This document shows, piece after piece, positions 1-7,634 of a DNA stretch of 9,805 bases. The DNA lies in the NCBI GenBank assembly GCA_018829425.1, contig JAHJUA010000019.1, positions 1 through 9,805 on the forward strand, read 5' to 3'. Each line of letters starts with the position of its first letter. Position 1 is the stretch's first letter. This stretch comes from Nanobdellota archaeon. GTDB lineage: Archaea; Nanobdellota; Nanobdellia; Pacearchaeales; GW2011-AR1. The notes under the pieces are model-generated. The model was given only the letters and a program-made list of their open reading frames with translations, was not told where the DNA came from and did no database searches. Both the position numbers and the translations under genes were made by a program.

Positions 1-78
1 TGCGGCACGAACTACAAATGAACGAGCGCTGGCTATGAATGAGAATACCCTGCTCGACTGGCGATGCAGTCAGTCAGG

Positions 79-147
79 CGGGCAAAACGTGAGTGCCGTC
101 CCGTTCCGACCCGGCGGGACGGGAGGTGAGGGCGTTTTTTTTACCCG
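79..147. repeat. Long imperfect inverted repeat with strong inner hairpin, downstream of the RuBisCO-like gene
   Basis: The inner core pairs ccgtcccg (96-103) with cgggacgg (115-122). Inside it, ccg (106-108) pairs with cgg (112-114) across a two-base bulge. The palindrome extends outward imperfectly: aaaacg (84-89) pairs with cgtttt (133-138), and cggg (79-82) pairs with cccg (144-147). Eight Ts follow at 135-142 on the plus strand. It lies 18 bp past the RuBisCO-like stop codon, so it could end that transcript, although the minus-strand exit has only four Us. Its size and nested form also fit the folded core of an attC site. The inverted repeat is directly visible; its role is inferred. Confidence 0.5.
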
Positions 148-163
148 AACCGTTTTTGCTGCT

Positions 164-182
164 GTTAGTTGCCGTTGCGGTT
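164..182. repeat. Left arm of a 19-bp terminal inverted repeat
   Basis: The plus strand here reads gttagttgccgttgcggtt. The minus strand at 1967-1949 reads the same with one mismatch (a for g at position 11). The two arms point inward and enclose exactly the membrane-protein and RuBisCO-like pair. This arm contains the last codons and the TAA of the RuBisCO-like gene. Confidence 0.7.
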
Positions 183-1493
183 CTTGTGCTCAATGAGATG
201 TATTAAGTCCTTTCCGAAGGTCTCCATTGAAACACGTAATTCCTCTCGTGTCTTTGCATAATTGGAGAGAGTTATACCGGAAGATACCGCGGTCCAAGCT
301 TGAACGAAACTCTTGGCTCCAGCTGTCCCACCCATTGGATGACCATACGCAGCCGCACCGGAGACGATTATGAAGTCAGACTTTTTTAGGGTCCTAAAGT
401 GTAATTCCAGCGAGATTGGCGACTGACTACCAGAGAAAGCAGGAAAGATGGTTCTGTATTGAAAGAGATTCTCCCAACAAGTCTCCACGTTGTCCAAGTA
501 TTCTTTTTCGTCCATTATGTCAAAGCTGCCGAATTTGGCAGGTGTTAGCATTATGTCGGCACCTGCGATTCTCTGTAATTTCGACCACAAGCTGAACTTG
601 ACGCCGAGAGATGGATGTCTCGAAGAAGCATACATCAAAGTATTGTGAGTGATGATTGGGAGTTTTCCTCGAAACCTATTTGCTATGTCCAAACCGTTTA
701 TGGCGGGGGACAACATTATTCCGTCTACGTCGGCTTTGACGGCAATTTCAAACAATTTGGAGATTGCATCGGAATCTCCGCCAATGTGTGCGAAGTACAT
801 TTTTCTTCTTCCGGTTTCGTCCTCTGCTTTCCTTACCCATTTTACCGTTTCGCGTACTCTATCTTTGAACCTTGAGTAAGATGTCTCGACAATGAGCTCG
901 TCATCTTTGACTATATGGAATCCGCCTTTGAGTACTTCATATGCCGTCTTACCAAATTCCCTTGGAGTTAATCCGACACAAGGTTTAACAGGGCCAATGA
1001 AGATTGGGGACACAGGTTCTTCAAGAATCTTACGGATTCCTAGAATGCCAAATCGTGGACCTCTGAAGTTCCGCAGGTAGGGTTCTGGAAACTTTATGTC
1101 CAACACTTTAATCCCGGTGAGCACACCAATATTGTGGATCTCACCAACAATGGTGTTGTACATCGTCGCAAGCATTCCGCCAAAGTTGATGATGGGGAAA
1201 GCTATTTTTGCAGTGAACACGTAGTAGGCTTTGTTGGGGAGTGCCAAGTTGGTGCTAAGGGATGGCGCCTTGTTGATTGTGAACACCTTGATAGAGCCGG
1301 TCACCCCTTTAGCCGAATAAGCTTTAATGATCTTTTGTTCCTTGTTGGGATTACCTGACCAGTTTGATAGACTCTGCTCTTTTGCGATTTTAATCAGAGC
1401 CTCCTCAGGCTTGAGCGGAGATTCAATTAGGTACGTTGCGATAGCGTATTGATTTCTGCATTCACTTTCCGATATCCAAAACTGATTTTCCAT
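165..1493 (-). CDS. RuBisCO-like protein (form IV type), function unknown
   Basis: A 442-aa member of the RuBisCO large-subunit superfamily, close to the usual 410-450 aa of RuBisCO-like proteins. The metal and carbamate motif GGFHIVKDDE is intact (K196, D198, E199, matching spinach K201, D203, E204). K170 matches K175, H283 matches H294 and S354 matches S379. Residues needed for carboxylation are replaced: C172 for K177, N284 for R295, L316 for H327, S323 for K334, and two alanines (380-381) where glycines 403-404 bind phosphate. True CO2 fixation is therefore unlikely; an enolase or isomerase reaction on a sugar-phosphate-like substrate, as in known family members, is the inference. I chose the ATG at 1493, 11 bases after an AGGTGA. 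A GTG at 1508, directly abutting the upstream stop, would add five residues. No methionine-salvage or Calvin-cycle gene is nearby. The last codons and the stop lie inside a terminal inverted repeat. Confidence 0.88.
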   Translation of the reverse strand: MENQFWISESECRNQYAIATYLIESPLKPEEALIKIAKEQSLSNWSGNPNKEQKIIKAYSAKGVTGSIKVFTINKAPSLSTNLALPNKAYYVFTAKIAFPIINFGGMLATMYNTIVGEIHNIGVLTGIKVLDIKFPEPYLRNFRGPRFGILGIRKILEEPVSPIFIGPVKPCVGLTPREFGKTAYEVLKGGFHIVKDDELIVETSYSRFKDRVRETVKWVRKAEDETGRRKMYFAHIGGDSDAISKLFEIAVKADVDGIMLSPAINGLDIANRFRGKLPIITHNTLMYASSRHPSLGVKFSLWSKLQRIAGADIMLTPAKFGSFDIMDEKEYLDNVETCWENLFQYRTIFPAFSGSQSPISLELHFRTLKKSDFIIVSGAAAYGHPMGGTAGAKSFVQAWTAVSSGITLSNYAKTREELRVSMETFGKDLIHLIEHKNRNGN

Positions 1494-1508
1494 ATGCTTT
1501 GATCTCAC

Positions 1509-1922
1509 CTAGAAAAAAGAAGGGAAAAAGAGAGTAAAGAGCCAAAAGACTGTGACCGCACCGTAAAGTAAGCGGGTTGCATTTGTGGAGCCAAGGAGTG
1601 TTCGCTTTGGGCGATACTGCCACATCTGGAAGCCCAAGTCTGATTCCAATTGTTTTGCCCTTTGCCAAAAGTAGCGCCAATGGTCGACCATTCTCTGATC
1701 CATTACCCAAAAAACGATGGATGCAATTATGCCGATTAGTTTGAGTGATATGGCTGCTATCGGAGTCACGTTGTAAGTTTTGCCAAACAAAACCGAGAGG
1801 AGAACTGCTGTGATTGCTAGCCAAAGGGTTAGCTGGGCAAACCGTTGGTTGTGGTAGTGCCTTATGATTTCGTTGATGTGAATGTACTCTTGCTTCTTGT
1901 TAGGTTTTACTTGTGTTTTCAT
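1509..1922 (-). CDS. Small membrane protein of unknown function, co-transcribed with the RuBisCO-like gene
   Basis: 137 aa with three probable membrane helices at about residues 29-47, 53-74 and 115-136. A short polar N-terminus (1-28) precedes them. A polar, aromatic segment between helices 2 and 3 (about 75-113) contains DQRM, HW and AKQLESDLG. A helical pair followed by a WxxxAxxLE-like helix faintly recalls the SLATT and DUF4231-type 2TM proteins often found in conflict loci, but I do not recognise the family with confidence. The TAG stop is 15 bases before the chosen ATG of the RuBisCO-like gene, so the two are probably translated from one message. The ATG at 1922 has only a weak ribosome site. 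It sits 38 bases after the GTTAGTT core, the short leader expected of a gene cassette. Confidence 0.7.
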   Translation of the reverse strand: MKTQVKPNKKQEYIHINEIIRHYHNQRFAQLTLWLAITAVLLSVLFGKTYNVTPIAAISLKLIGIIASIVFWVMDQRMVDHWRYFWQRAKQLESDLGFQMWQYRPKRTLLGSTNATRLLYGAVTVFWLFTLFFPSFF

Positions 1923-1948
1923 TGGTAGTACTTCGTTTTAATGAGTTC

Positions 1949-1967
1949 AACCGCAATGGCAACTAAC
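1949..1967. repeat. Right arm of a 19-bp terminal inverted repeat
   Basis: Partner of the arm at 164-182; 18 of 19 positions are identical when read on the minus strand. The ten bases gccattgcgg in this arm (minus strand 1960-1951) also occur on the plus strand at 9641-9650, beside the other GC-rich gene. This suggests a family of junction sequences rather than a one-off match. Confidence 0.7.
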
Positions 1968-2133
1968 GTGTGCAAGTTTATGAAGTTGCCCCGCACCAAA
2001 CGAGGTGGAGTGCACACAACCTGTAGAGATAGACCTTGGTTCATCCTAGCCTAAACAAAAAAGTGCGCGACGTGTTTGCGAAGTGCCAAAGGCATTTTGG
2101 TGAGCGAAGCGAACCGCAAACACGCTGTTATAT
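1961..2133 (-). repeat. attC-like recombination site candidate
   Basis: Read on the minus strand, it begins ATATAAC, resembling the RYYYAAC left core, and ends GTTAGTT, resembling the GTTRRRY right core. The inner arms beside the cores can pair (CGTGT with ACACG). Nested inside are the 10-bp stem at 2071-2124 and the 7-bp stem at 1968-2017. At 173 bp it is longer than most attC sites. Read on the plus strand, a shorter site of about 85 bp (2049-2133, from gcctaaac to gttatat) fits equally well. I cannot settle the orientation by eye. Confidence 0.35.
2071..2124. repeat. 10-bp perfect inverted repeat with nested hairpin
   Basis: cgtgtttgcg (2071-2080) is exactly complementary to cgcaaacacg (2115-2124). 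Inside the 34-base loop, ccaaa (2086-2090) pairs with tttgg (2096-2100). No U-tract follows on either strand, which argues against a simple terminator and for a folded recombination site. Confidence 0.55.
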
Positions 2134-2223
2134 GAAGTTCGAAAATCTGCCGTAAATTCCGTTGTTGCCGTAGTTTTTTCTTGTTTTCTGTCATTCAATT
2201 CTCTCATAAAAGGGCGGGGGCGG

Positions 2224-4584
2224 TTAAAGTATTTCACTTAAATTGTTCCACTCACTATAATTCGCATCTACATTGTACTCATCATTATTGTTTATTTTCC
2301 AAATTCCTGCGACATTTGAGATAATGCCTCCTTTGAATTCTCTCCCATTTTTATTTTGTTCTTTAATCCATTTTTGTAGTGCTTCTGCTTTTCTTTTTGT
2401 GTCAGCAGAGCCAACAGTTCCGCTTAAACCTTGTTTTGTATCCAAAATAAGAATGGTGTCTTTTATTTTGATTATCCAATCAGGATAAAATAATTTTTCT
2501 TTTCTCTCCAAATCATCATAAAAAGGTATTGAGAAATGTTCGCTTCCAGAATTTCCGCTTTTATACCACCAATCAACATTTTTTGATTCAACATATTTTA
2601 TAAATTCTGTTTCGTTTTTCTTTCCGTTATAATTTTTGCCAATATAAAATGGCGTCATTGAATTTTTGCTCAAATCTTTAATTTCTTCATAATCTTCTGT
2701 ATAGAATAAAGAAAGTCTTGGAATTTCTAAATCTTCAATTATTCTTGCTCTTGATTCTTTTTTCTTGACTTCTTCCTGCCTTATTGGTCTGTATTTTTCT
2801 AAAGATTCAGCGATTACTTTTCTTAATATACTATCTTGTTTTAGCAAGTCATTTACAATAATTATGTAATAAGCACTTCTTTTTTCTTGGATTTTTTCAG
2901 CGAACCAAACATTAAGGGCGGTTTTTAGCTTTCCCCAAGATCTTTCAGGGGCAAATTTCTTATTTTCTTCCTCTTGTTTGGCAATAATGTTAAAGCACAA
3001 AAGATTATACATTCTTTCTATATCGTTTTTTGAGGTATCTCCAATTAAATCGCCCCCTCTTTCCTTAATTTGTTTGACAAAATTATCATAATCTTCAATT
3101 TCGGCATCAACAATTAATTTAATTGGGACTTTTACATCATATAACATCAATCCTTTAGCAATAAGTTTCTTTTTTGTATTCTCAATAAATTCTTTCTTTT
3201 CAACATCAAAATATTTATCAGCGACCTCTTTAAATGTAGTTTGAAAAGAATCACCTAAATCATTATATTCTGTCCTTCCCATAAAAGTAGATTGCAGAAT
3301 TATTGGTTTTATTCCGTCTTTTCTTTTGCTTTCAAAAATGGAGGGCTTATTTTTCCCTTGCTTATTATCGGGAAGTTGTATCTGATTTCTTTCATAGTTT
3401 GTATAAAGATAACCTATGTTTAAGTCTGGTTTTGGGTAATGAATTGCCTCGGGCATTCTTAAAATTCTGCCCACAGTTTGAGTATGAAAAACAGGGCTTT
3501 TAATTTCCCTAAACATTACCAATATAGACGCTCTTGGGCAGTCCCAACCAGTAGCGGCGGCTTGCTTAAAGATTAAAAACGAAACTAAAGAAACGTTTTG
3601 CTCTATTTCTTCAAGATTTTCTTTTTTACCTGATAACCATATTGCGATGTCTTTCTCATCAATACTCTTACCTCTTAAAAAGTCCTTAACTATGTCTAAT
3701 TTTGATTTGTCTAATGTTTCTTTTCTTGCATGGTCGTCGTTTGGCAACTGAACAAGAACAAGAGGGTTAATCTCTAAACCTAACTCCTTGTATTCATTCT
3801 GCAATTCCAATCTTTTATTAAAAGCCAATTCCAATAATATCAAATCTTGATCTATTTCTTTTTTTGTAATCTTATCTAAATCCTCTTTTGTCTGGGTTAT
3901 TATCTTTTCCTTGATTAAACCAGCATCAATTACATCTTCCCTTAAAACTTCAACAAAACCTGCCCTTTTCTGTAAAACATCTGAGGCACTCGGCTCTGTT
4001 TTCGGCGTAGCGGTTATTTTTAGGATTATTCTCGGATTTATCAACTCAATTAAGTTATCTGCAAGTTCGGTATCTGTATCTCTATGGGCTTCATCTATGA
4101 TTAAAACCAATTCTCTATTATCTTCCTGCGTTCTTTTTACAAATTCATCAAAAATTCCGTCATCTCCATAAGTGTATTCTGTCGGGTTTCTCAGTTTTCT
4201 TCCTTCTTTTGTGGAAGATTTTATTTTTTGCCAATTGATAAAGAAAACATTATTTTTCTCAAGTTTTCCCTTGCTCAAATCATTTAGATCAAGCAAATTT
4301 AATTCATTTGCTCCGCCATAATAATCAAACAGCTTATTCTTGCTTTGAATATAGGACTCCTCGCTGAAACTAAACCACAAATAAGATTTATCAACATTAA
4401 ACTGCGGGTCATCGCTCATATCTTTTAGAAATTGGGCAACCATCACAGTTTTACCGCTTCCTGTTGGAGATTTGAATATTAAAGGCAGTTTTCGGTTTGT
4501 AGTTTTCCACAACTCTAAAAAGTGTTTTCTTAATTGCCTAATTGCTTCTTCTTGGAATGTTTTTAAGTTTTGTACTTTTGCCAT
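2224..4584 (-). CDS. res: Type III restriction enzyme, Res subunit
   Basis: 786-aa ATP-dependent restriction subunit that works in a complex with Mod, translocating or switching on DNA and cutting beside unmethylated sites. Helicase motifs are in order: Walker A SPTGSGKT (39-46), DEAH box in IIDEAHR (164-167), motif III TATP (191-194), ATGWDCPR (344-351), and motif VI QTVGRILRMPE (369-379). A PD-(D/E)XK nuclease closes the protein, with PDWI near 701 and LDTK near 714-717. It is shorter than EcoP15I Res (about 970 aa), but all core motifs and the nuclease are present, so it looks intact. The ATG lies four bases after the mod stop. An AGGG in the end of mod serves as the ribosome site, which is typical translational coupling. 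The gene is AT-rich like the genes upstream. The TAA is followed directly by the attC-like junction, so it is the last gene of the island. Confidence 0.93.
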   Translation of the reverse strand: MAKVQNLKTFQEEAIRQLRKHFLELWKTTNRKLPLIFKSPTGSGKTVMVAQFLKDMSDDPQFNVDKSYLWFSFSEESYIQSKNKLFDYYGGANELNLLDLNDLSKGKLEKNNVFFINWQKIKSSTKEGRKLRNPTEYTYGDDGIFDEFVKRTQEDNRELVLIIDEAHRDTDTELADNLIELINPRIILKITATPKTEPSASDVLQKRAGFVEVLREDVIDAGLIKEKIITQTKEDLDKITKKEIDQDLILLELAFNKRLELQNEYKELGLEINPLVLVQLPNDDHARKETLDKSKLDIVKDFLRGKSIDEKDIAIWLSGKKENLEEIEQNVSLVSFLIFKQAAATGWDCPRASILVMFREIKSPVFHTQTVGRILRMPEAIHYPKPDLNIGYLYTNYERNQIQLPDNKQGKNKPSIFESKRKDGIKPIILQSTFMGRTEYNDLGDSFQTTFKEVADKYFDVEKKEFIENTKKKLIAKGLMLYDVKVPIKLIVDAEIEDYDNFVKQIKERGGDLIGDTSKNDIERMYNLLCFNIIAKQEEENKKFAPERSWGKLKTALNVWFAEKIQEKRSAYYIIIVNDLLKQDSILRKVIAESLEKYRPIRQEEVKKKESRARIIEDLEIPRLSLFYTEDYEEIKDLSKNSMTPFYIGKNYNGKKNETEFIKYVESKNVDWWYKSGNSGSEHFSIPFYDDLERKEKLFYPDWIIKIKDTILILDTKQGLSGTVGSADTKRKAEALQKWIKEQNKNGREFKGGIISNVAGIWKINNNDEYNVDANYSEWNNLSEIL

Positions 4585-4588
4585 AGCA

Positions 4589-6340
4589 TTACCCTAAACG
4601 ATTTACTTCTTTATAAACATCAATGATTGGCTCTGGAATATCCTCAACTCTTACATTTTTGTAATCTGTAAATTCATTTTTGTATTCATTCTTGCCCCAG
4701 CTAAAGATATAGAGGATAACCTTTTCTTTCAGTTTGGACAATTTTTTTACCAATTCGTTTAATTTTTTCTTGTCTTCCTTGAAGTATACGGCAGTGTATT
4801 TTGTTCCGTCTTTGAAAATCTGCCACCACTCATTTTTTTCTACTTCTTCAAAAGTGCCTTCTCGCAAGGCAATCATATCTCCAGCTTGGTAAGTAAGTTT
4901 GATTTTCTGCTCATCAGAAACATGAGAAATATGCTCAATATCCAAAAGTTCGGTTTTGAAATAACGGAGGTTTCCCCCAAGCCCGTTATGTTGTTTTTTA
5001 TCTAGAAAACCAATATATCCTTTAATTACATTCATTATCCTAGGGTAACATATATCAGAAGCTATCTTTGCGCCATCACCGTTATTATCTTCGTTGTTTG
5101 TGCATAGAATAAACTTTCTCTTGCCATCATCTTCTTTGTTTAATTCTAAAACAGCATTTCCAGTTGTTCCAGAACCTGCAAAGAAATCTAAAATTATTGA
5201 TTCATTCTTATCGTGGATGCAGGCTTTTATACATTCCATTACAGCATAGAGCGATTTGGGGAATGGGAATTTCTTATTTATAATATTAGCCAAAAGCATT
5301 GTCCCATAATTCTTAGCATTAAATTTATTGCCAATCCAAACAGTCTTGTAATTTATGTTTCTTTTTGTTCTTATTATTTCAAATATGCCTTTTTTTGTGT
5401 TAAATTTCACACTTAATTCTTCTATGACGTCTTCTACACTATCTCTGGCAAACACCCATTTTCTTTCAACGCCTTCACTATCAATTGGATAAATTTCTAT
5501 AACTCCATCTTTTCTTTTTATGTTTGGTGATTTTGGATGATAATCCTTCTTAACAACATCATCGAATCCTATAATCTTGCCCTCTTTTATCAGAATAGGA
5601 TAGAAACAATTGTAACCGCTTTTTCTTAGATAATTAGTGGTTTTTCCTTTGGCAGTATTCATAAATAATCTAATATCGGCATCTTCTTCTGAGCGTTCTT
5701 CAAAAGCAATACTCCTTTTTCCGCTTGAATATACAAAATAAGCGTATTCATTATTATGAGAAAAGTTTAATCCTTGTATTCCGCTAGGATTATGAACAAT
5801 AGTAACACAAGTGATTTCTTTTGTTGAAAATATTTCTTTTAATAATAATCCCAAGGTGTCTAATTCATTATGGTCAATTGTGCAAACAAGAATACCGTCT
5901 TCTTTTAAAAGATTCTTTGCGAGCCATAACCTTTTTGACATCATACCTAGCCATTTGCTATGGCGGTATAGGTCGTTTATATCAACATAATTATTATTAT
6001 ACTTCCAATCTTTCGCCCCCGTATTGTAAGGTGGATCAATATAGATGACATCAATTTTCTTTTTATGGGTGTAATTCAAAACAGAAAGAGCATGATAATT
6101 ATCACCTTCAATTAAAATATTAACAGGTTTTTCTTTGTCGGTGATAATTTCTTTTAACTTGACCTCTTTCAGAATTGGTATTTTAACCTGACAATCTAAA
6201 ACAATCTGTTCGGGCTCTTTTTCTTCTTCCCAAACAAGACCATACTTTTTTCTGGATTTTAAAGTTTTAACCTGCCTCTTTAGTTTTTCAACTTCTTCAA
6301 GGAGTTCTTTATTCTTTTTTTCCTTTTCTTGCATATTCAT
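4589..6340 (-). CDS. mod: Type III DNA methyltransferase, Mod subunit (adenine-N6, beta class)
   Basis: 583-aa modification and specificity subunit that methylates adenine within the recognition site. The catalytic motif IV DPPYNTG (102-108) precedes the AdoMet-binding motif I LDFFAGSGTTG (384-394), the beta-class order expected of type III Mod proteins. The region between them (about 180-330) would hold the target-recognition domain, which sets specificity and cannot be read from motifs. Residues 2-32 are Lys/Glu-rich and probably form a coiled coil. TVWIGNKF (334-341) resembles the conserved segment preceding motif I in Mod proteins. The first ATG (6340) has AAGG only two bases upstream. 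The third codon, ATG at 6334, sits eight bases after the same AAGG and may be the real start. A TATAAT-bearing promoter candidate lies in the 74-base gap upstream. The gene appears complete and is coupled to res. Confidence 0.94.
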   Translation of the reverse strand: MNMQEKEKKNKELLEEVEKLKRQVKTLKSRKKYGLVWEEEKEPEQIVLDCQVKIPILKEVKLKEIITDKEKPVNILIEGDNYHALSVLNYTHKKKIDVIYIDPPYNTGAKDWKYNNNYVDINDLYRHSKWLGMMSKRLWLAKNLLKEDGILVCTIDHNELDTLGLLLKEIFSTKEITCVTIVHNPSGIQGLNFSHNNEYAYFVYSSGKRSIAFEERSEEDADIRLFMNTAKGKTTNYLRKSGYNCFYPILIKEGKIIGFDDVVKKDYHPKSPNIKRKDGVIEIYPIDSEGVERKWVFARDSVEDVIEELSVKFNTKKGIFEIIRTKRNINYKTVWIGNKFNAKNYGTMLLANIINKKFPFPKSLYAVMECIKACIHDKNESIILDFFAGSGTTGNAVLELNKEDDGKRKFILCTNNEDNNGDGAKIASDICYPRIMNVIKGYIGFLDKKQHNGLGGNLRYFKTELLDIEHISHVSDEQKIKLTYQAGDMIALREGTFEEVEKNEWWQIFKDGTKYTAVYFKEDKKKLNELVKKLSKLKEKVILYIFSWGKNEYKNEFTDYKNVRVEDIPEPIIDVYKEVNRLG

Positions 6341-6358
6341 AACCTTACTTATATATTG

Positions 6359-6387
6359 ATTATAAAGTTTTCTTTTTTAAATAACCA
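6359..6387 (-). promoter_or_regulatory. Candidate promoter for mod-res
   Basis: On the minus strand a perfect TATAAT (6364-6359) is preceded at 17 bases by TGGTTA (6387-6382), which matches only three of six -35 positions. It lies in the 74-base gap between the QueC-like gene and mod, the largest gap within the island's gene run. It could let the restriction pair be expressed independently of the upstream operon. AT-rich sequence makes chance matches common. Confidence 0.35.
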
Positions 6388-6414
6388 CCACTTAGGTTTA
6401 ATAATTTTTCTATC

Positions 6415-7632
6415 TCAGTCTATGCACTTATTAAAGTCTGGCTTTTTCCTATTTTCTTTAACCTGCGAGATTCTTTCGTTCAAAATATCTTCCCTTGATA
6501 TAAACCGCTTGTATAAAAGATGTTTTTTATCCACACCAAGCATCAAACCAGCTAAATTATCAAGAGCATATCTCTGAAATAAATCCTTCTTATTAAACTC
6601 TTCTATTTTCTCCTTCTGGAAAGAAGGCATATTCTCATAATTATTGATTAAATCATCGCTGTAAACTAAAAGATTTAACAGATTGTCTTGGTTTGCATTC
6701 TCATCAAATACATTCTTATTGTATTTTACATCCTTTACTCCGCTAACTAAGCAAGCGAGTTTTTTTATCACGCAACCGAAACAGGTTCCATCATGGTTCC
6801 CAAATCTTTGAGATACACAAGAATGGGTAGTGCTATAATCTTTAATTGCTGAATTTGAGATGACTTCTGCTTTCGTTAAATCTTCGAAAGGAATAATTAT
6901 CTTAGGCTTAAAATCAAGCAATAGGTCCAAAACATCTTTTGCGGCCTTCAGAACATATGGATGTGTTGTATATGTAATTGAATCGTAGGGGGAAAATAGA
7001 GGCTGATACATTGTAGGCCCACACTCGGTGACAAGAATCTTGTCAGCTTTGCAAAGATTAGCATAAGCTCCCGCGAAGAGAATATATAATAAACCTCTCA
7101 ATTGCGAATAGCCCATTGAGCCCATGCCTGGAGCGTAGAGGGTGCGAATCTCGGTATTCAAAAAAGGTTTCATGTTCTCTACTATTCTAATGATCCTTGG
7201 TTGGTCATTGTGTGCGACAAATAGCCCCAACAAGTCTTTGTATTGATTTTCTGCAATCTTTATCCCAGAATAACTATCAACCCCTGCTGAGAAAAGCACA
7301 ATTGCTTCTTTCTTGGGGAAGACGACTCTTTTCCTAACCCTGCCTTTTATGTCGTATGTATCTTTTATTTCCACAGCGACATCTTCTAACATTATCAGTA
7401 GGAATAATTCTTCCAATATCTGTTTAAGTTTCCCCACATCTATCCTGTTGAATGTCTGTTTTGAAAGAAGAATCGGGATGTTGTCAATTGACCCGTTTTT
7501 CTTTAAAATTTTTTCTGCATCAAACATAGAAAATGCAATCCTTAAGATATCTCTTTCTAAATAGAATTGCTTATATCTCAAAAAATTTGATTCTTTATAA
7601 TAAGAAAAATATTTATCTCTGTCTTTTTTCAT
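6415..7632 (-). CDS. QueC-like PP-loop ATPase (7-deazaguanine synthase family), probable defence enzyme
   Basis: 405 aa. An N-terminal extension of about 105 residues precedes the PP-loop SAGVDS (115-120), a variant of SGGxDS. LRGLLYILFAGAYANL (178-193) aligns with the ARN segment of QueC, and DLTKAEV (251-257) with its conserved LTKAE. The zinc region keeps THSC (C272) and CFGC (C284, C287). The fourth QueC cysteine is missing, with H280 a possible stand-in. QueC makes preQ0 from carboxydeazaguanine by adenylation. This protein is about 170 aa longer, with extra sequence at both ends, and no other queuosine gene is nearby. That fits the QueC-like proteins of defence systems such as Qat (QatC) and type IV CBASS (Cap9) better than housekeeping QueC. 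The ATG at 7632 is preceded by GGAG at 11 bases, and the gene starts two bases after the upstream stop. Family placement is firm; substrate and role are inferred. Confidence 0.85.
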   Translation of the reverse strand: MKKDRDKYFSYYKESNFLRYKQFYLERDILRIAFSMFDAEKILKKNGSIDNIPILLSKQTFNRIDVGKLKQILEELFLLIMLEDVAVEIKDTYDIKGRVRKRVVFPKKEAIVLFSAGVDSYSGIKIAENQYKDLLGLFVAHNDQPRIIRIVENMKPFLNTEIRTLYAPGMGSMGYSQLRGLLYILFAGAYANLCKADKILVTECGPTMYQPLFSPYDSITYTTHPYVLKAAKDVLDLLLDFKPKIIIPFEDLTKAEVISNSAIKDYSTTHSCVSQRFGNHDGTCFGCVIKKLACLVSGVKDVKYNKNVFDENANQDNLLNLLVYSDDLINNYENMPSFQKEKIEEFNKKDLFQRYALDNLAGLMLGVDKKHLLYKRFISREDILNERISQVKENRKKPDFNKCID

Positions 7633-7634
7633 TG

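Larger units (their letters stand above)
1923..2223. other. Gene-free junction between the RuBisCO-like unit and the restriction gene
   Basis: About 300 bases without a convincing gene. From high to low coordinates they hold about 80 bases of transitional sequence after the res stop, a compound hairpin (2071-2124) next to a GCTGTTATAT motif, a second inverted repeat (gtgtgca at 1968-1974 with tgcacac at 2011-2017), the right arm of the 19-bp inverted repeat, and a 26-base leader. A 63-codon open frame crosses this stretch (2046-2237). It runs through the hairpins, is compositionally unlike its neighbours and overlaps the res stop, so I do not call it a gene. Confidence 0.6.

Noticed and set aside
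2046..2237. 63-codon minus-strand frame after res
   Set aside because: It runs through the inverted repeats, overlaps the res stop, and its sequence looks like translated hairpin DNA.
2224..2300. Intrinsic terminator at the end of res
   Set aside because: The sequence after the stop is C-rich followed by a short T run, with no stable stem that I could pair.
6315..6321. Seven-base homopolymer near the start of mod, as a phase-variation tract
   Set aside because: Too short to be persuasive in AT-rich coding DNA, and there is no tetranucleotide or longer repeat typical of phase-variable mod genes.
6415..7632. QueC-like gene as part of a DNA 7-deazaguanine (Dpd) or phosphorothioate (Dnd) system
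   Set aside because: No DpdA-type transglycosylase or other Dpd gene is present, and the PP-loop protein resembles QueC (LTKAE, zinc region) rather than DndC.
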